A DNA stretch of 64,000 nucleotides, taken from NCBI RefSeq assembly GCF_003024385.1, contig NZ_PVZN01000011.1, positions 1 through 64,000 on the forward strand. Direction: 5' to 3'. The DNA comes from Pseudomonas sp. BBP2017 (lineage in GTDB: Bacteria; Pseudomonadota; Gammaproteobacteria; Pseudomonadales; Pseudomonadaceae). The notes beneath the pieces were generated by a model. That model was not told the DNA's origin. It was given only the letters and a program-made list of their open reading frames with translations, and ran no database searches. Numbering within the stretch: position 1 is the first letter of the stretch; the number at the start of each line of letters is the position of its first letter. Position numbers and translations under genes: made by a program. This document shows, piece by piece, positions 47,081-55,842 of this stretch.

Positions 47081-49813
47081 ATGATCGAAATCGCAACTGG
47101 GTCACGAAGTGATGTGACCGTTGTCCTGCTGGGACATGACCAGGCGGATCACCGTGTCCGTGCGCTACATTACTATGGTCAGGCCGGTGTCCCTTGCCTG
47201 CCTCTGGAGCCGCTGCTTGCGGCCACGCCGGCTGAGCTTTGCCGCGAGCGTCTGGCGCAGGCGCTGGCGCAAGTCACCACGCCTTTCGTGACCTTGGCCC
47301 TGGATGCCGATTTCGTCCTGGCGACGTCACTGGACAGCGCTGCGGCGCGCCTGCATCAGCAGTCCCAGGCAGTGGCGGTGCAAGGCTATGCCCTGGCCTA
47401 TGCCCCGGGTAATGCTCAAGTGGCTTATCACAAGATTGGCTCGTCGTTTGCGCCGCTGGCTGAGGAGGGCGCCGCTGCCCGTCTGAAGCAGTATGCCCAG
47501 GCGGGTCAGCAGGCCTGGCGCGCGGTATTGCGTGTCGCGGCCTTGCAGAAGGCGCTGGCTATAGTGCCGGGGGCGCTGGACTTTGCCGGTTTCCGCGTGG
47601 CCTTGTCCTGCGCTGTGCTGGCTCAGGGAGAGGTCACTCACCTTGAGCAGACGGATGTGGTCTGTGAGTACGAGCCTTGCACACTGACGCCGGTCATTCG
47701 CGAAGAGCGCCTGAATCAGGTGGTGCGCACGCTGCGCCAATGGGACGCCGGTCATCAGTGGCTGTGCGCCGACGAAGCAGCGGTCGTAGTACTCAATCGA
47801 TTCGTTCGTGGTACCTATGACCAAGGCGAGGAGCCCCTGCTTTTCACCTCCCCGTGGAATAGTGTTGTCGATGATCCTGAGCGTGTTTTTGAGCCGCGCC
47901 AGTATGTCAGGCTGCCGTACTACAACAGTGCCTTGTTCGATCAGCTGACGGCACTGGAGTTTCTCTGCCATGCCTGGCCGACTGGCCAGAAACACCAGCA
48001 CGCCCTGGAAGGGATCTGGGTACGCCAGCGCGATCTGATGCAGGAACATCCCAATGATGTTGCAGAGAGCTTGCAACAACGCTATTGGCAAGCCCTGGCA
48101 TTGGGGCTGTTCAACCTGGACGTCTGTCAGCACCTGATGCCGATGTTGAACGACGATGACGATAGCGAGCGCGCCCGTGAACTGGGTAACTGGCTCCAGC
48201 GCCTTGAGCAGGTGCCGGGTATCGACATGCAGGCAAGGCTGCGTGCCACTTCTTCCGGCCAGGTACTGGATGCCATCGCGGCGGCCACGCCGGATGAGGC
48301 AGGGCGCCTGCGCGTGATGGCGCATCTGGCCAAGCACCCCGCCCCGCAGATCGCCTTCGTGGTCGTCGACCTTGAGGATGACGATCAGGCATTGCAAACC
48401 ACGTTTGACAGCCTGCTGGCCAGTGGTGTGCGCAACTTCAAACTGGTGGTGCTCAAAGGCGGCAATCCGCCGACGATCACCACGGCGCGCGACACCCTGC
48501 ATTTCATCCGGGTGACTGAAAGCAACTGGGTGACTCACCTGAACCAGGTCGTACGCCAACTGCCAAGCGAATGGTTGCTGCTGCTGCAGGCCGGCGACGT
48601 GCTGCTTGGCGGCGGATTGCAGCGCTTGTCGGTGGAGCTTGGCGAGGCACCTGCGTGCCAGGCCATCGCTGCCAACGAAGTACAGCGTGATGCCGATGGG
48701 CGTCTGCTCAGTGTGGTGCGTCCAGGGGGCAATCTGGACCTGCTGCGCAGCCAGCCGGGCTTGATGTCTCGGCATTGGCTGGTGCGTCGCCAGGCCGTGC
48801 TCGATCTGGGTGGTTACAGTGAGACCCATCGCCAGGCCCTTGAGCTCGACCTGTTGCTGCGTCTGGTGGAAGAACAGGGGCAGGGTTGCCTGGCCCATAT
48901 GGACGATTATCTGGTCATCGGCCAGCAGGCTTCGCCAGCGTTGGTCACAGAGGCGCAGACGATTCTCAACCGGCACCTGACGCAATTGGGTTATCGAAGC
49001 CAGGTCAGTAATCAGGGGGCGTCCGGCCTGGTTATCGATTTCCGTCATTCCGCCACGCCGCTGGTCAGCATTCTGTTGGCGTTTGAGGGGGACTCGGCGC
49101 AACTCCAGGCTAGCCTGACCGCTGTGCTCCAGCGTACCCGCTATCCACGCTACGAAGTGGTGGTGGCCTGTGCCAGTGATGCGCTTGAAGCCGAGGTCAG
49201 CGCATCCCAGGCCTTTGCCGGGCGCATCCGCTGGCTGGGCGCTGAGCCAGGTGCGTCGCGTGGCGAGCTGCTGAATCTGGCGGCCAGTCAGGCCCGCGGT
49301 GACTATCTGGTACTTCTGTCAGAGCGCTGCCAGGTGATCACCCCGGCCTGGATCGAGGCCTTGCTCAATGAAGCGCAGCGTCCGGAGGTGGGGGTCGTCG
49401 GCGCATGCCTGCACGCTACTGACGGCACACTGGCCCATGCAGGCTATGAGTTGCTCGCCGATCCACAGGTGCATGCGCCATGGCAGGGGCTGTCGCTTGA
49501 CGTCGGCGCCAGGCACAGCTGGTCGCTGTCGGTGCGCAGCTGCCCGGCGGTGTCCGGCGATTGCCTGATGGTGCGCAAGGAGCTGTTCGAGCATTTTGGC
49601 GGGCTGCAGGCAGCAGCTGGCGCAGATATCGACCTGTGCCTGGCTGTGGCCGAAACGGGGCTGATGGTGGTATGGACGCCTCGCTCGCAATTGCTCGTCA
49701 GTGCCTTGGCAACCCTGGACGCCAGTGTCAGTCAGGCGTTGGCAGCACGGTGGCCGACGGCGTTCAACGGTCGCGCGCACTCGCAGCTGCAATGGCTCGC
49801 GCAGCTGGGATAG
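47081..49813 (+). CDS. Multi-domain glycosyltransferase, TIGR00180-like N terminus (island GT 2)
   Basis: The 910-residue protein has an N-terminal region (about 8-300, VTVVLLGHDQADHRVRALHYY, PFVTLALDADFVL) that resembles TIGR00180-type glycosyltransferases. A reduced GT2-like module follows (about 420-640, PQIAFVVVDLEDDDQALQTTFDSLL), and then a complete GT2 module (658-905, PLVSILLAFEGDSAQLQASL, AEARPEVG-type HxAQRPEVGVVG block, CLMVRKELFEHFGG). The second and third modules are clear paralogues of those in the neighbouring FgtA-like protein. The GT4-like tail is absent. The ATG at 47081 follows AGGTG. A terminator comes 20 bases after the stop. Confidence 0.85.
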   Translation: MIEIATGSRSDVTVVLLGHDQADHRVRALHYYGQAGVPCLPLEPLLAATPAELCRERLAQALAQVTTPFVTLALDADFVLATSLDSAAARLHQQSQAVAVQGYALAYAPGNAQVAYHKIGSSFAPLAEEGAAARLKQYAQAGQQAWRAVLRVAALQKALAIVPGALDFAGFRVALSCAVLAQGEVTHLEQTDVVCEYEPCTLTPVIREERLNQVVRTLRQWDAGHQWLCADEAAVVVLNRFVRGTYDQGEEPLLFTSPWNSVVDDPERVFEPRQYVRLPYYNSALFDQLTALEFLCHAWPTGQKHQHALEGIWVRQRDLMQEHPNDVAESLQQRYWQALALGLFNLDVCQHLMPMLNDDDDSERARELGNWLQRLEQVPGIDMQARLRATSSGQVLDAIAAATPDEAGRLRVMAHLAKHPAPQIAFVVVDLEDDDQALQTTFDSLLASGVRNFKLVVLKGGNPPTITTARDTLHFIRVTESNWVTHLNQVVRQLPSEWLLLLQAGDVLLGGGLQRLSVELGEAPACQAIAANEVQRDADGRLLSVVRPGGNLDLLRSQPGLMSRHWLVRRQAVLDLGGYSETHRQALELDLLLRLVEEQGQGCLAHMDDYLVIGQQASPALVTEAQTILNRHLTQLGYRSQVSNQGASGLVIDFRHSATPLVSILLAFEGDSAQLQASLTAVLQRTRYPRYEVVVACASDALEAEVSASQAFAGRIRWLGAEPGASRGELLNLAASQARGDYLVLLSERCQVITPAWIEALLNEAQRPEVGVVGACLHATDGTLAHAGYELLADPQVHAPWQGLSLDVGARHSWSLSVRSCPAVSGDCLMVRKELFEHFGGLQAAAGADIDLCLAVAETGLMVVWTPRSQLLVSALATLDASVSQALAARWPTAFNGRAHSQLQWLAQLG

Positions 49814-49832
49814 CTGGCGCGGGAATTGCAAA

Positions 49833-49858
49833 AGCCGGGTCTAGTACCCGGCTTTTTC
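49833..49858 (+). terminator. rho-independent terminator inside the glycosylation island
   Basis: AGCCGGGT-CTAGT-ACCCGGCT with T5 after it forms a strong short hairpin directly behind the second glycosyltransferase gene. The genes from the WbqC-like one onward therefore probably have their own promoter. Confidence 0.9.
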
Positions 49859-49923
49859 ATGTCTGGTGGCGATTTATTGACAGGCTAGTGACTCAGTTTT
49901 GCGCTGTGCACGTGAGGTTCAGG

Positions 49924-50625
49924 ATGCAAAAGAAAGTAGCTGTGGTGCAGTCGAACTACATCCCCTGGAAGGGATACTTCGATCTGATTCGCAGCGTCGA
50001 TGCGTTCATCTTGTATGACGATGTGCAGTACACACGGTGTGACTGGCGCAATCGCAACAAGATCAAGACCGCCCAGGGCGAGCACTGGCTGAGCATTGCG
50101 GTGAAGAAGAAGGGGCGTCTCGGGCAGTTGATCAATGAGGTTGAGATCAGTAGCCCGGGGTGGGCGGCAGCGCACTGGAAAACCATCGAACAGAGTTACC
50201 GGCGAGCGCCATGCTTCGCGCAGATGGAGGGGCCGATTCGCGCCCTCTACGAGCAAGCGGACAGCCTCAGTCATCTATCGCGCATCAACCACCTGTTTAT
50301 CGCCGGCCTGTGTCCCCTGCTCGGCATCTACACGCCTTTGTACCGTTCCGAAGAAATCGGACAGGTCGAGGGACGGAACGAGCGCCTGATTCACCTGTGT
50401 CAGGCGCTCGGCGCCAGTGAATACCTCTCCGGGCCGGCAGCCAGCTGCTACCTCGACGAAGCCGCCTTCGCCGCCGCCGGGATTGCGGTGTCGTACATGA
50501 GCTATGCCGGTTATCCCGAATACCCGCAGGTGTTCGGTGAGTTCCAGCATGCACTGAGTGTCATCGATTTGTTGTTCAACACCGGCGCCGATGCACCGGC
50601 TTTTCTGGAGCGGCGGACGGCCTGA
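49924..50625 (+). CDS. WbqC-family protein
   Basis: The 233-residue protein matches the WbqC family found in polysaccharide and O-antigen loci (KKVAVVQSNYIPWKGYFDLIRSVDAFILYDDVQYTRCDWRNRNKI near the N terminus, then WLSIAVKKKG, and the later YLSGPAASCYLDEAAFAAAGI). A transferase or ligase role in amino-sugar decoration has been suggested for the family; the reaction is not established here. The ATG at 49924 follows GAGG at 6 bases. It lies 52 bases before the third glycosyltransferase gene, with which it is probably co-transcribed. Confidence 0.88.
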   Translation: MQKKVAVVQSNYIPWKGYFDLIRSVDAFILYDDVQYTRCDWRNRNKIKTAQGEHWLSIAVKKKGRLGQLINEVEISSPGWAAAHWKTIEQSYRRAPCFAQMEGPIRALYEQADSLSHLSRINHLFIAGLCPLLGIYTPLYRSEEIGQVEGRNERLIHLCQALGASEYLSGPAASCYLDEAAFAAAGIAVSYMSYAGYPEYPQVFGEFQHALSVIDLLFNTGADAPAFLERRTA

Positions 50626-50677
50626 CAGGGCTTGTCCGGTGACACCCTGATTGATCTGATTCTGGAGTCTGCACCCG

Positions 50678-53600
50678 ATGTCGAACTTTATGCAGCTGGA
50701 CGCCCAATCGCTTGAACTGGCGCTGGCCCGTCTGCGGCTGATGTACGTCAAGCCGGAGCATCCTTACTACATTCTGGCACCTGCTTACCGTGAAACCTCG
50801 TCGGGTATCGTTTCGCTGCACTATCTCTGCCATATGCTCAACCTCAATGGGCGTGAGGCATATATCTGCGGCACCGAGGTGGTCAATCCAGAGCTGAAGA
50901 CGCCGCTGATCGACTCGGCTATCACCCAGCGCCATATGGAGGCGGGCAAGGTACCGATTGCGGTGTATCCAGAGGTGGTCTCGGGCAATCCGCTCAACTG
51001 TTCGGTAGTAGCGCGTTTTCTGCTGAACTTCGAGGGCTTTATTTCTGGCAAAAGCATGGGTGCCACGGCCAACGATCTGTTTTTCTATTACGCGCCTCGG
51101 CTTGCCGAACACCGTGGCCATGCCGGCGGTGACCTGTTGTGCTTGCCGACCATCGATGTCGAGCTGTTCTCGGCTGCGCCATCCGGGACCGTGCGTGAGG
51201 GACATTATCTCTATCAGAACCGCCATCCGCTGACGCAGATCGACTACTCGCAGCTGCCAGCGGATATTCGTCTGCTGAGCATGGCCAATGCCCTGACCTT
51301 GCCCGAGCTTGCCACGCTGCTGCGCAAGGCAGAGGTGATGTACACCTATGAGTGGTCGATGACCTGCGTGATCGCGGTCTTGTGTGGTTGCCCAGTGATT
51401 TTCATGCCGGGGCATGGTGTCGATCAGCAACTGCTCGACAACAGCTTCTTCGGCTGTGTTGGCTTCGCCATGTTCGATCAACCGGATGCGCTCGAACATG
51501 CTCGTGCGAGCCTCGGCGATGCCTTACCGCGTTATGTGGAGCGCACGGCACCGTTCTGGCAACAGCTGGATGCGTTTATCGCCAAGACCCAGGCGGCTGC
51601 CTGCCGAGAGGCGCTCGGTAATCGCCTGGGCATGCTTGACTGGTTGCGTGAGCGTTACCCGCAAGCGGCGCAGCTGCGTCTGATCAATGAGCGGCTGGCG
51701 AGTCCGGCGGCGCCGAGCTTCGCCATTCTGGTGGTCGATAACGCTGATCAGCTCGCCTTGGCACGTACCCTGGACAGTCTGGAACGAAGTCTATATCAGC
51801 GCTTGCAGGTTCACGTGCTGGGTGCCGCTGATCCGGGGCGTGCCAGCGTACAGTGGCTGGCATGCGACAGCGGGCAACCAGCGACCGCGATCAATGGCTT
51901 GCTCGAAGGCAGCCCAAGCGACTGGTTCATGCTGGTCGAGGCAGGGGAGGAGTTTGTCGCCAGCGGTCTGCTGGTGACGGCGCTGAATCTGCTTGATGCT
52001 CCCGGCAGTTGTCTCGCGGTGTATGCCGACGAGGCACAGCGCACGGGAGACGGGGTGATCGACATGTCCTTGCGACCGGATCTGAATCTGGATTTACTCC
52101 TGGCGTTCCCGGCGAGCTTGTCCCGACATTGGCTCTACCGTCGTGAGGCGTGGCTGCAACAGTCCGGCTTCGACAGTGCCTGCGGTCGCGCTTTTGAGTT
52201 GGGCTATCAATTGCGTCTGATCAGCGAGCAAGGGTTGGCGAGCATAGGTCATGTCAGCGAGCCCTTGCTGATCGCCAATAGCCTGCGCCAGTCGGTGTGT
52301 GCTGATGAGCACGCGGTCATTGAGGGGCATTTGCAGGCGCGGGGTTACGCTCAGGCGCGAGCGCTGCCGTTGGCGATGTCGCCAGGTTGCTATCGGGTTG
52401 ACTACGGTCATGAGCGGCATGCCTCGGTGAGCATCCTGATTTACCTGGAAGGACAATTGGTGGATTTCCAGCGTTGCCTGGAAAGCCTGCTGACGCAGAC
52501 TACCCATAGCGACTACGAAGTCGTGTTGATCGAACCGGGCAGTAACGATCCGGCACTGCTGGAGTGGCTGGACATGCTCGGGCAGATGGGCGGGGAGCGT
52601 TTCCAGGTGCTGCGCTTCATGCCTGGGCAACCGCGGGCGGCCATGTGCAACGTCGCGGCGCAAGAGGCGCGCGGCGAGTATCTGGTCTGGCTCGATGCGC
52701 GCAGCGCGGTGCTTGAGGCTGACTGGTTGCAGGCATTGCTCAATCATGCGCAGCGCCCGGAGGTCGGTGTCGTCGGGGGCAAGTTGCAGACGAGTGATGG
52801 CAACGTTCGCCAAGCTGGCCTGGTACTTGGCCTGGGAGGGACCGTCGGTCGAGCCTTCGAGGGCCTGCCATCCCAGGCAGCGGGTTACATGGGACGGCTC
52901 TGGCTTGAGCAGAATTGCTCCGCCGTGGGGGGCGAATGCCTCATGCTGCGCCGCGCCTTGTTCCTAGAGGCGGGTGGCTTTGACAGTGATCTGCTGCTCG
53001 CCCCCTGGGTCGATGCGGATCTGTGCCTGAGGCTGCAGCAGGCAGGTTACCTGAACGTCTGGACACCTTACGCACGGCTGTTGCTGGACGCTGTGCCCGA
53101 CACCATTGTGAGTTCCGAGCAGGAAGACGCGCTGTATGCGCGCTGGCTGCCACAACTGGCGCGTGACCCTGCCTACAATGCCAACTTCTCGCTGCGTGCC
53201 GGCGAGGGTTTTGCCCTGGAGAAAAATGAGCTGAGCGGGCGTCTGTTACAAGGCCGGGTGCCCATGGTGCTGGCTTGTGTCACCGACCAGCAAGATGCCG
53301 CTCAGTCACGGCTGATTCAGCCGCTCGGGGCGCTGCTTGAAGCCGGTCAGGTCGATGGTGCGGCGATTTCGGCTTTGCTGTCGCCGGTGGAAATCGAGCG
53401 CTTTGCGCCGACCAGCGTGGTGTTGCAGCGTCCTTTGGATGATGCCGGGCTATTGGCTCTACGCCGCTTGCGGGCCTTCTCCCAGGCATTCAAGGTCTAT
53501 GACCTGGATGGTTATTTGCCGGAGATGGGGCTCAAGGATGATTGTGGCGCCGATGAGCTGCTGGAACGCCTGCGGTCTGGATTGATGCAGGCTGATAGGG

Positions 53601-54223
53601 TACTGGTTGCCACGCCGGCGCTGGCAGAACTGTTACAGGGTCAGCATGACGATATTCGCGTGCTGGAAAGTGTTCTGCCGGCCAGTTGGGGGCGTTTGAA
53701 GGGGCAGCGCTGCACAGGCAGCAAACCACGCCTGGGTTGGCTGGGTGACAAGGATGCACATCTGCTGGCCGATGTCGTGCCGGCGTTGGCGGGTGAAGTC
53801 GAATGGGTTGTGCTGGGTGACTGCCCGGAGTCATTGCTTCCCTTCCTGGCAGAGGTGCATCCAGCCGTCGAGCAGCGCCACCTGGCGGTGACATTAGCCG
53901 CCTTGAATCTTGATCTCGCGCTGGTCCCCATGGCCGAAACCCTGGGCAACGCTTGTGCGGGCGATCTACGTGTTTTGCAGCATGCCGCCTGCGGTCATCC
54001 GGTGATTTGCAGCCGGGTGCCTGGTTTTGTCGCAGCAGAGACATTGCCGCTATCGCGGGTAAGTAACCAAGCGGCTGACTGGATCCGCGCGATTCGCCTG
54101 CATCTGGAAGACCGTGACGCCTCTGCCGCCTTGGGAGACACCCTGCAATCGACGGTGCGTGCGCACTGGCTGCTCGAAGGCGAGCGCCTGGATGCCTGGC
54201 GGCGGGCCTGGTTGGCCGAATGA
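50678..54223 (+). CDS. Multi-domain glycosyltransferase, FgtA paralogue with a different N terminus (island GT 3)
   Basis: This 1181-residue protein repeats the GT2-like module (about 345-570, SFAILVVDNADQLALARTLDSLERS), the full GT2 module (580-800, ASVSILIYLEGQLVDFQRCLESLL, ARGEYLVWLDARS, HAQRPEVGVVGGKL) and the GT4-like tail (about 870-1181) of the first island glycosyltransferase. Residues 1-330 are unrelated and look like a glycosyltransferase B fold (HPYYILAPAYRETSSGIVSLHYLCHMLN, AEVMYTYEWSMTCVIAVLCGCPVIFMPG). In the tail the block CKSNLRLLEYGACG of the paralogue has become CAGDLRVLQHAACG, losing the conserved glutamate, so this domain may no longer be catalytic. The ATG at 50678 has no strong Shine-Dalgarno sequence. 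Confidence 0.85.
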   Translation: MSNFMQLDAQSLELALARLRLMYVKPEHPYYILAPAYRETSSGIVSLHYLCHMLNLNGREAYICGTEVVNPELKTPLIDSAITQRHMEAGKVPIAVYPEVVSGNPLNCSVVARFLLNFEGFISGKSMGATANDLFFYYAPRLAEHRGHAGGDLLCLPTIDVELFSAAPSGTVREGHYLYQNRHPLTQIDYSQLPADIRLLSMANALTLPELATLLRKAEVMYTYEWSMTCVIAVLCGCPVIFMPGHGVDQQLLDNSFFGCVGFAMFDQPDALEHARASLGDALPRYVERTAPFWQQLDAFIAKTQAAACREALGNRLGMLDWLRERYPQAAQLRLINERLASPAAPSFAILVVDNADQLALARTLDSLERSLYQRLQVHVLGAADPGRASVQWLACDSGQPATAINGLLEGSPSDWFMLVEAGEEFVASGLLVTALNLLDAPGSCLAVYADEAQRTGDGVIDMSLRPDLNLDLLLAFPASLSRHWLYRREAWLQQSGFDSACGRAFELGYQLRLISEQGLASIGHVSEPLLIANSLRQSVCADEHAVIEGHLQARGYAQARALPLAMSPGCYRVDYGHERHASVSILIYLEGQLVDFQRCLESLLTQTTHSDYEVVLIEPGSNDPALLEWLDMLGQMGGERFQVLRFMPGQPRAAMCNVAAQEARGEYLVWLDARSAVLEADWLQALLNHAQRPEVGVVGGKLQTSDGNVRQAGLVLGLGGTVGRAFEGLPSQAAGYMGRLWLEQNCSAVGGECLMLRRALFLEAGGFDSDLLLAPWVDADLCLRLQQAGYLNVWTPYARLLLDAVPDTIVSSEQEDALYARWLPQLARDPAYNANFSLRAGEGFALEKNELSGRLLQGRVPMVLACVTDQQDAAQSRLIQPLGALLEAGQVDGAAISALLSPVEIERFAPTSVVLQRPLDDAGLLALRRLRAFSQAFKVYDLDGYLPEMGLKDDCGADELLERLRSGLMQADRVLVATPALAELLQGQHDDIRVLESVLPASWGRLKGQRCTGSKPRLGWLGDKDAHLLADVVPALAGEVEWVVLGDCPESLLPFLAEVHPAVEQRHLAVTLAALNLDLALVPMAETLGNACAGDLRVLQHAACGHPVICSRVPGFVAAETLPLSRVSNQAADWIRAIRLHLEDRDASAALGDTLQSTVRAHWLLEGERLDAWRRAWLAE

Positions 54224-54268
54224 TCTGTACAGACTATTACCTTGGCCGCGCGGCGGAGTACGTGTGAC

Positions 54269-54997
54269 ATGAGCAACCATCTTGATAGCTTCATCGGAGC
54301 CTATAGCGACAGCTTTGGCTACGCCTACGACAACAACATTTTGTTGAATTGGTACCCTCAGCGGATCATGGCGCTGTGCGCCAAGGAACACAGTCTGCTG
54401 GAGCTCGGGATTGGTCATGGTTACACCACGAACCGCTTTTCCCAGTTCTTCAACGCGCACACGGTCATTGATGGTTCTGCATCGGTGATCGCGCAGTTCA
54501 AGTCCCAGTACCCGAACAGTACTGCTGATATCGTCGAGGGCTACTTCGAAACATTCGATACCGACCAGCGCTTTGACCTCATCGTGATGGGGTTTGTCCT
54601 GGAGCATGTTGAAGATCCGCAGGTCGTACTGCAGAAGTTCAAACAGTTTCTCGTTCCCGGTGGCCGCTGCTTTGTGTTGGTGCCCAACGGCGAGTCCCTG
54701 CATCGGCGTTTCGGTCATGCCGCCGGTTTGCTCGACGATATGATGGCGCTGGGCCAAGGTGATCTTGAGCTGGGCCATGTGCGTACCTACTCGTTGGAGA
54801 GCCTGACCCGTGAACTGGAAGAGGCGGGGCTGCAGGTGGTGCGTAAGGAAGGTCTGTTTCTAAAGCCCTTCACCACAACGCAATTGAAAGACTTGCACCT
54901 TAGCAATGACATCATCAATGCCATGTGTGCTGTTGGCATCGACTACCCAGAGCTCAGTTGTGCACTGATGCTTGAAGCGACAGTCGCCCAAGCATGA
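54269..54997 (+). CDS. SAM-dependent methyltransferase (class I)
   Basis: The 242-residue protein has motif I LLELGIGHGYTT (residues 43-54), the acidic post-motif AHTVIDGSASVIAQF, and FDLIVMGFVLEHVEDPQVVLQKFKQFLVPGGRCFVLVPN typical of methyltransferase 11/23-type enzymes. It would methylate a sugar hydroxyl, amino or acyl group of the flagellin glycan, or a carrier-linked precursor. The ATG at 54269 follows GGAG at about 10 bases. Its stop overlaps the start of the next gene (ATGA). Confidence 0.88.
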   Translation: MSNHLDSFIGAYSDSFGYAYDNNILLNWYPQRIMALCAKEHSLLELGIGHGYTTNRFSQFFNAHTVIDGSASVIAQFKSQYPNSTADIVEGYFETFDTDQRFDLIVMGFVLEHVEDPQVVLQKFKQFLVPGGRCFVLVPNGESLHRRFGHAAGLLDDMMALGQGDLELGHVRTYSLESLTRELEEAGLQVVRKEGLFLKPFTTTQLKDLHLSNDIINAMCAVGIDYPELSCALMLEATVAQA

Positions 54998-55842
54998 AAA
55001 GCCTGGTAATCGGTAGTACCTCGGCCGTTGGCAAAGCGGTCGCCCAGGCATTGTCGCGCCACGGCCAGGTCAAGCTGGCGGGGCGTCGGGACGGCGATAT
55101 TCCTTTCGATCTGAGTCATCCCGCTGCCTCTGCCTGTGCCGAGCAGTTCGACGTAGTAGTGCTGGCCGCTGCCGATTTCGGGGGCGCTCAACCGGAAGAT
55201 CTGATTCGCGCCGAACTGGTCAACAGCGTTGGTGCGTTATCTGCCTGCCGCCTGGCCGAACAATGCGGGGCGCGGCACTTTATTCTGCTGTCGTCGCTTT
55301 CGGCTTGTTATCAACCGACAGACCCTTACTTTGGTAGCTACTCGCTGTCCAAGCGTCATGCCGAGGAAGTCGTAAGCCTGTATTGCAAAGAGCGCGACAT
55401 GGTGTCGAGTATCCTGCGCATCAGCCAGGTCTACGATAGCCAGGGGCAATGCAGGCGCCACCAGCCGCTTATATACGCCATTGCCGACAATGCCCAGGCG
55501 GGTAGCCGCGTCAACCTTTACGGCAGCAACGATGCCAGGCGCAATTACCTGCATCTGGACGATCTTGCCGAGATCTGTTCACGCGTGGCGGACCAGGGTA
55601 TCAGCGGCTTGCACAACTGCTGCCATCCCGAAACTCCACGGCTTTCCGAGATCGCCCAGGCAGCCTTCGAGGCGTTCGGCACGCCCGCGGACATCCGCTT
55701 TCTGCCAGAAAAGAGCGATATCCCCGACCTGCCGTCCTTTGCCTGTGCAAACGAGTTGTTCAGCCGTATCGGTTTCATACCGCAGATAGATATTCGCAGA
55801 GGTTTCGAGCTGATGAGTGCGTATCGGGAGAGCGTGTCGTGA
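54994..55842 (+). CDS. NAD-dependent sugar epimerase/reductase (extended SDR family)
   Basis: The 282-residue protein has an N-terminal dinucleotide site (SLVIGSTSAVGKAV), the active-site pair Y116-x3-K120 in GSYSLSKRHAEE with the preceding LLSSLSA serine, and RNYLHLDDLAEI as in RfbD/WcaG-like enzymes. It probably reduces or epimerises a nucleotide-activated sugar. The start overlaps the methyltransferase stop by 4 bases and its own stop overlaps the next start (GTGA), so three genes form one translational unit. Confidence 0.88.
   Translation: MKSLVIGSTSAVGKAVAQALSRHGQVKLAGRRDGDIPFDLSHPAASACAEQFDVVVLAAADFGGAQPEDLIRAELVNSVGALSACRLAEQCGARHFILLSSLSACYQPTDPYFGSYSLSKRHAEEVVSLYCKERDMVSSILRISQVYDSQGQCRRHQPLIYAIADNAQAGSRVNLYGSNDARRNYLHLDDLAEICSRVADQGISGLHNCCHPETPRLSEIAQAAFEAFGTPADIRFLPEKSDIPDLPSFACANELFSRIGFIPQIDIRRGFELMSAYRESVS

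Noticed and set aside
47327..49102. A 591-codon open frame on the minus strand, opposite the second glycosyltransferase
   Set aside because: High-GC coding sequence often leaves long open frames on the other strand. The plus-strand frame has a ribosome site, domain matches and paralogues; the minus-strand product has none.
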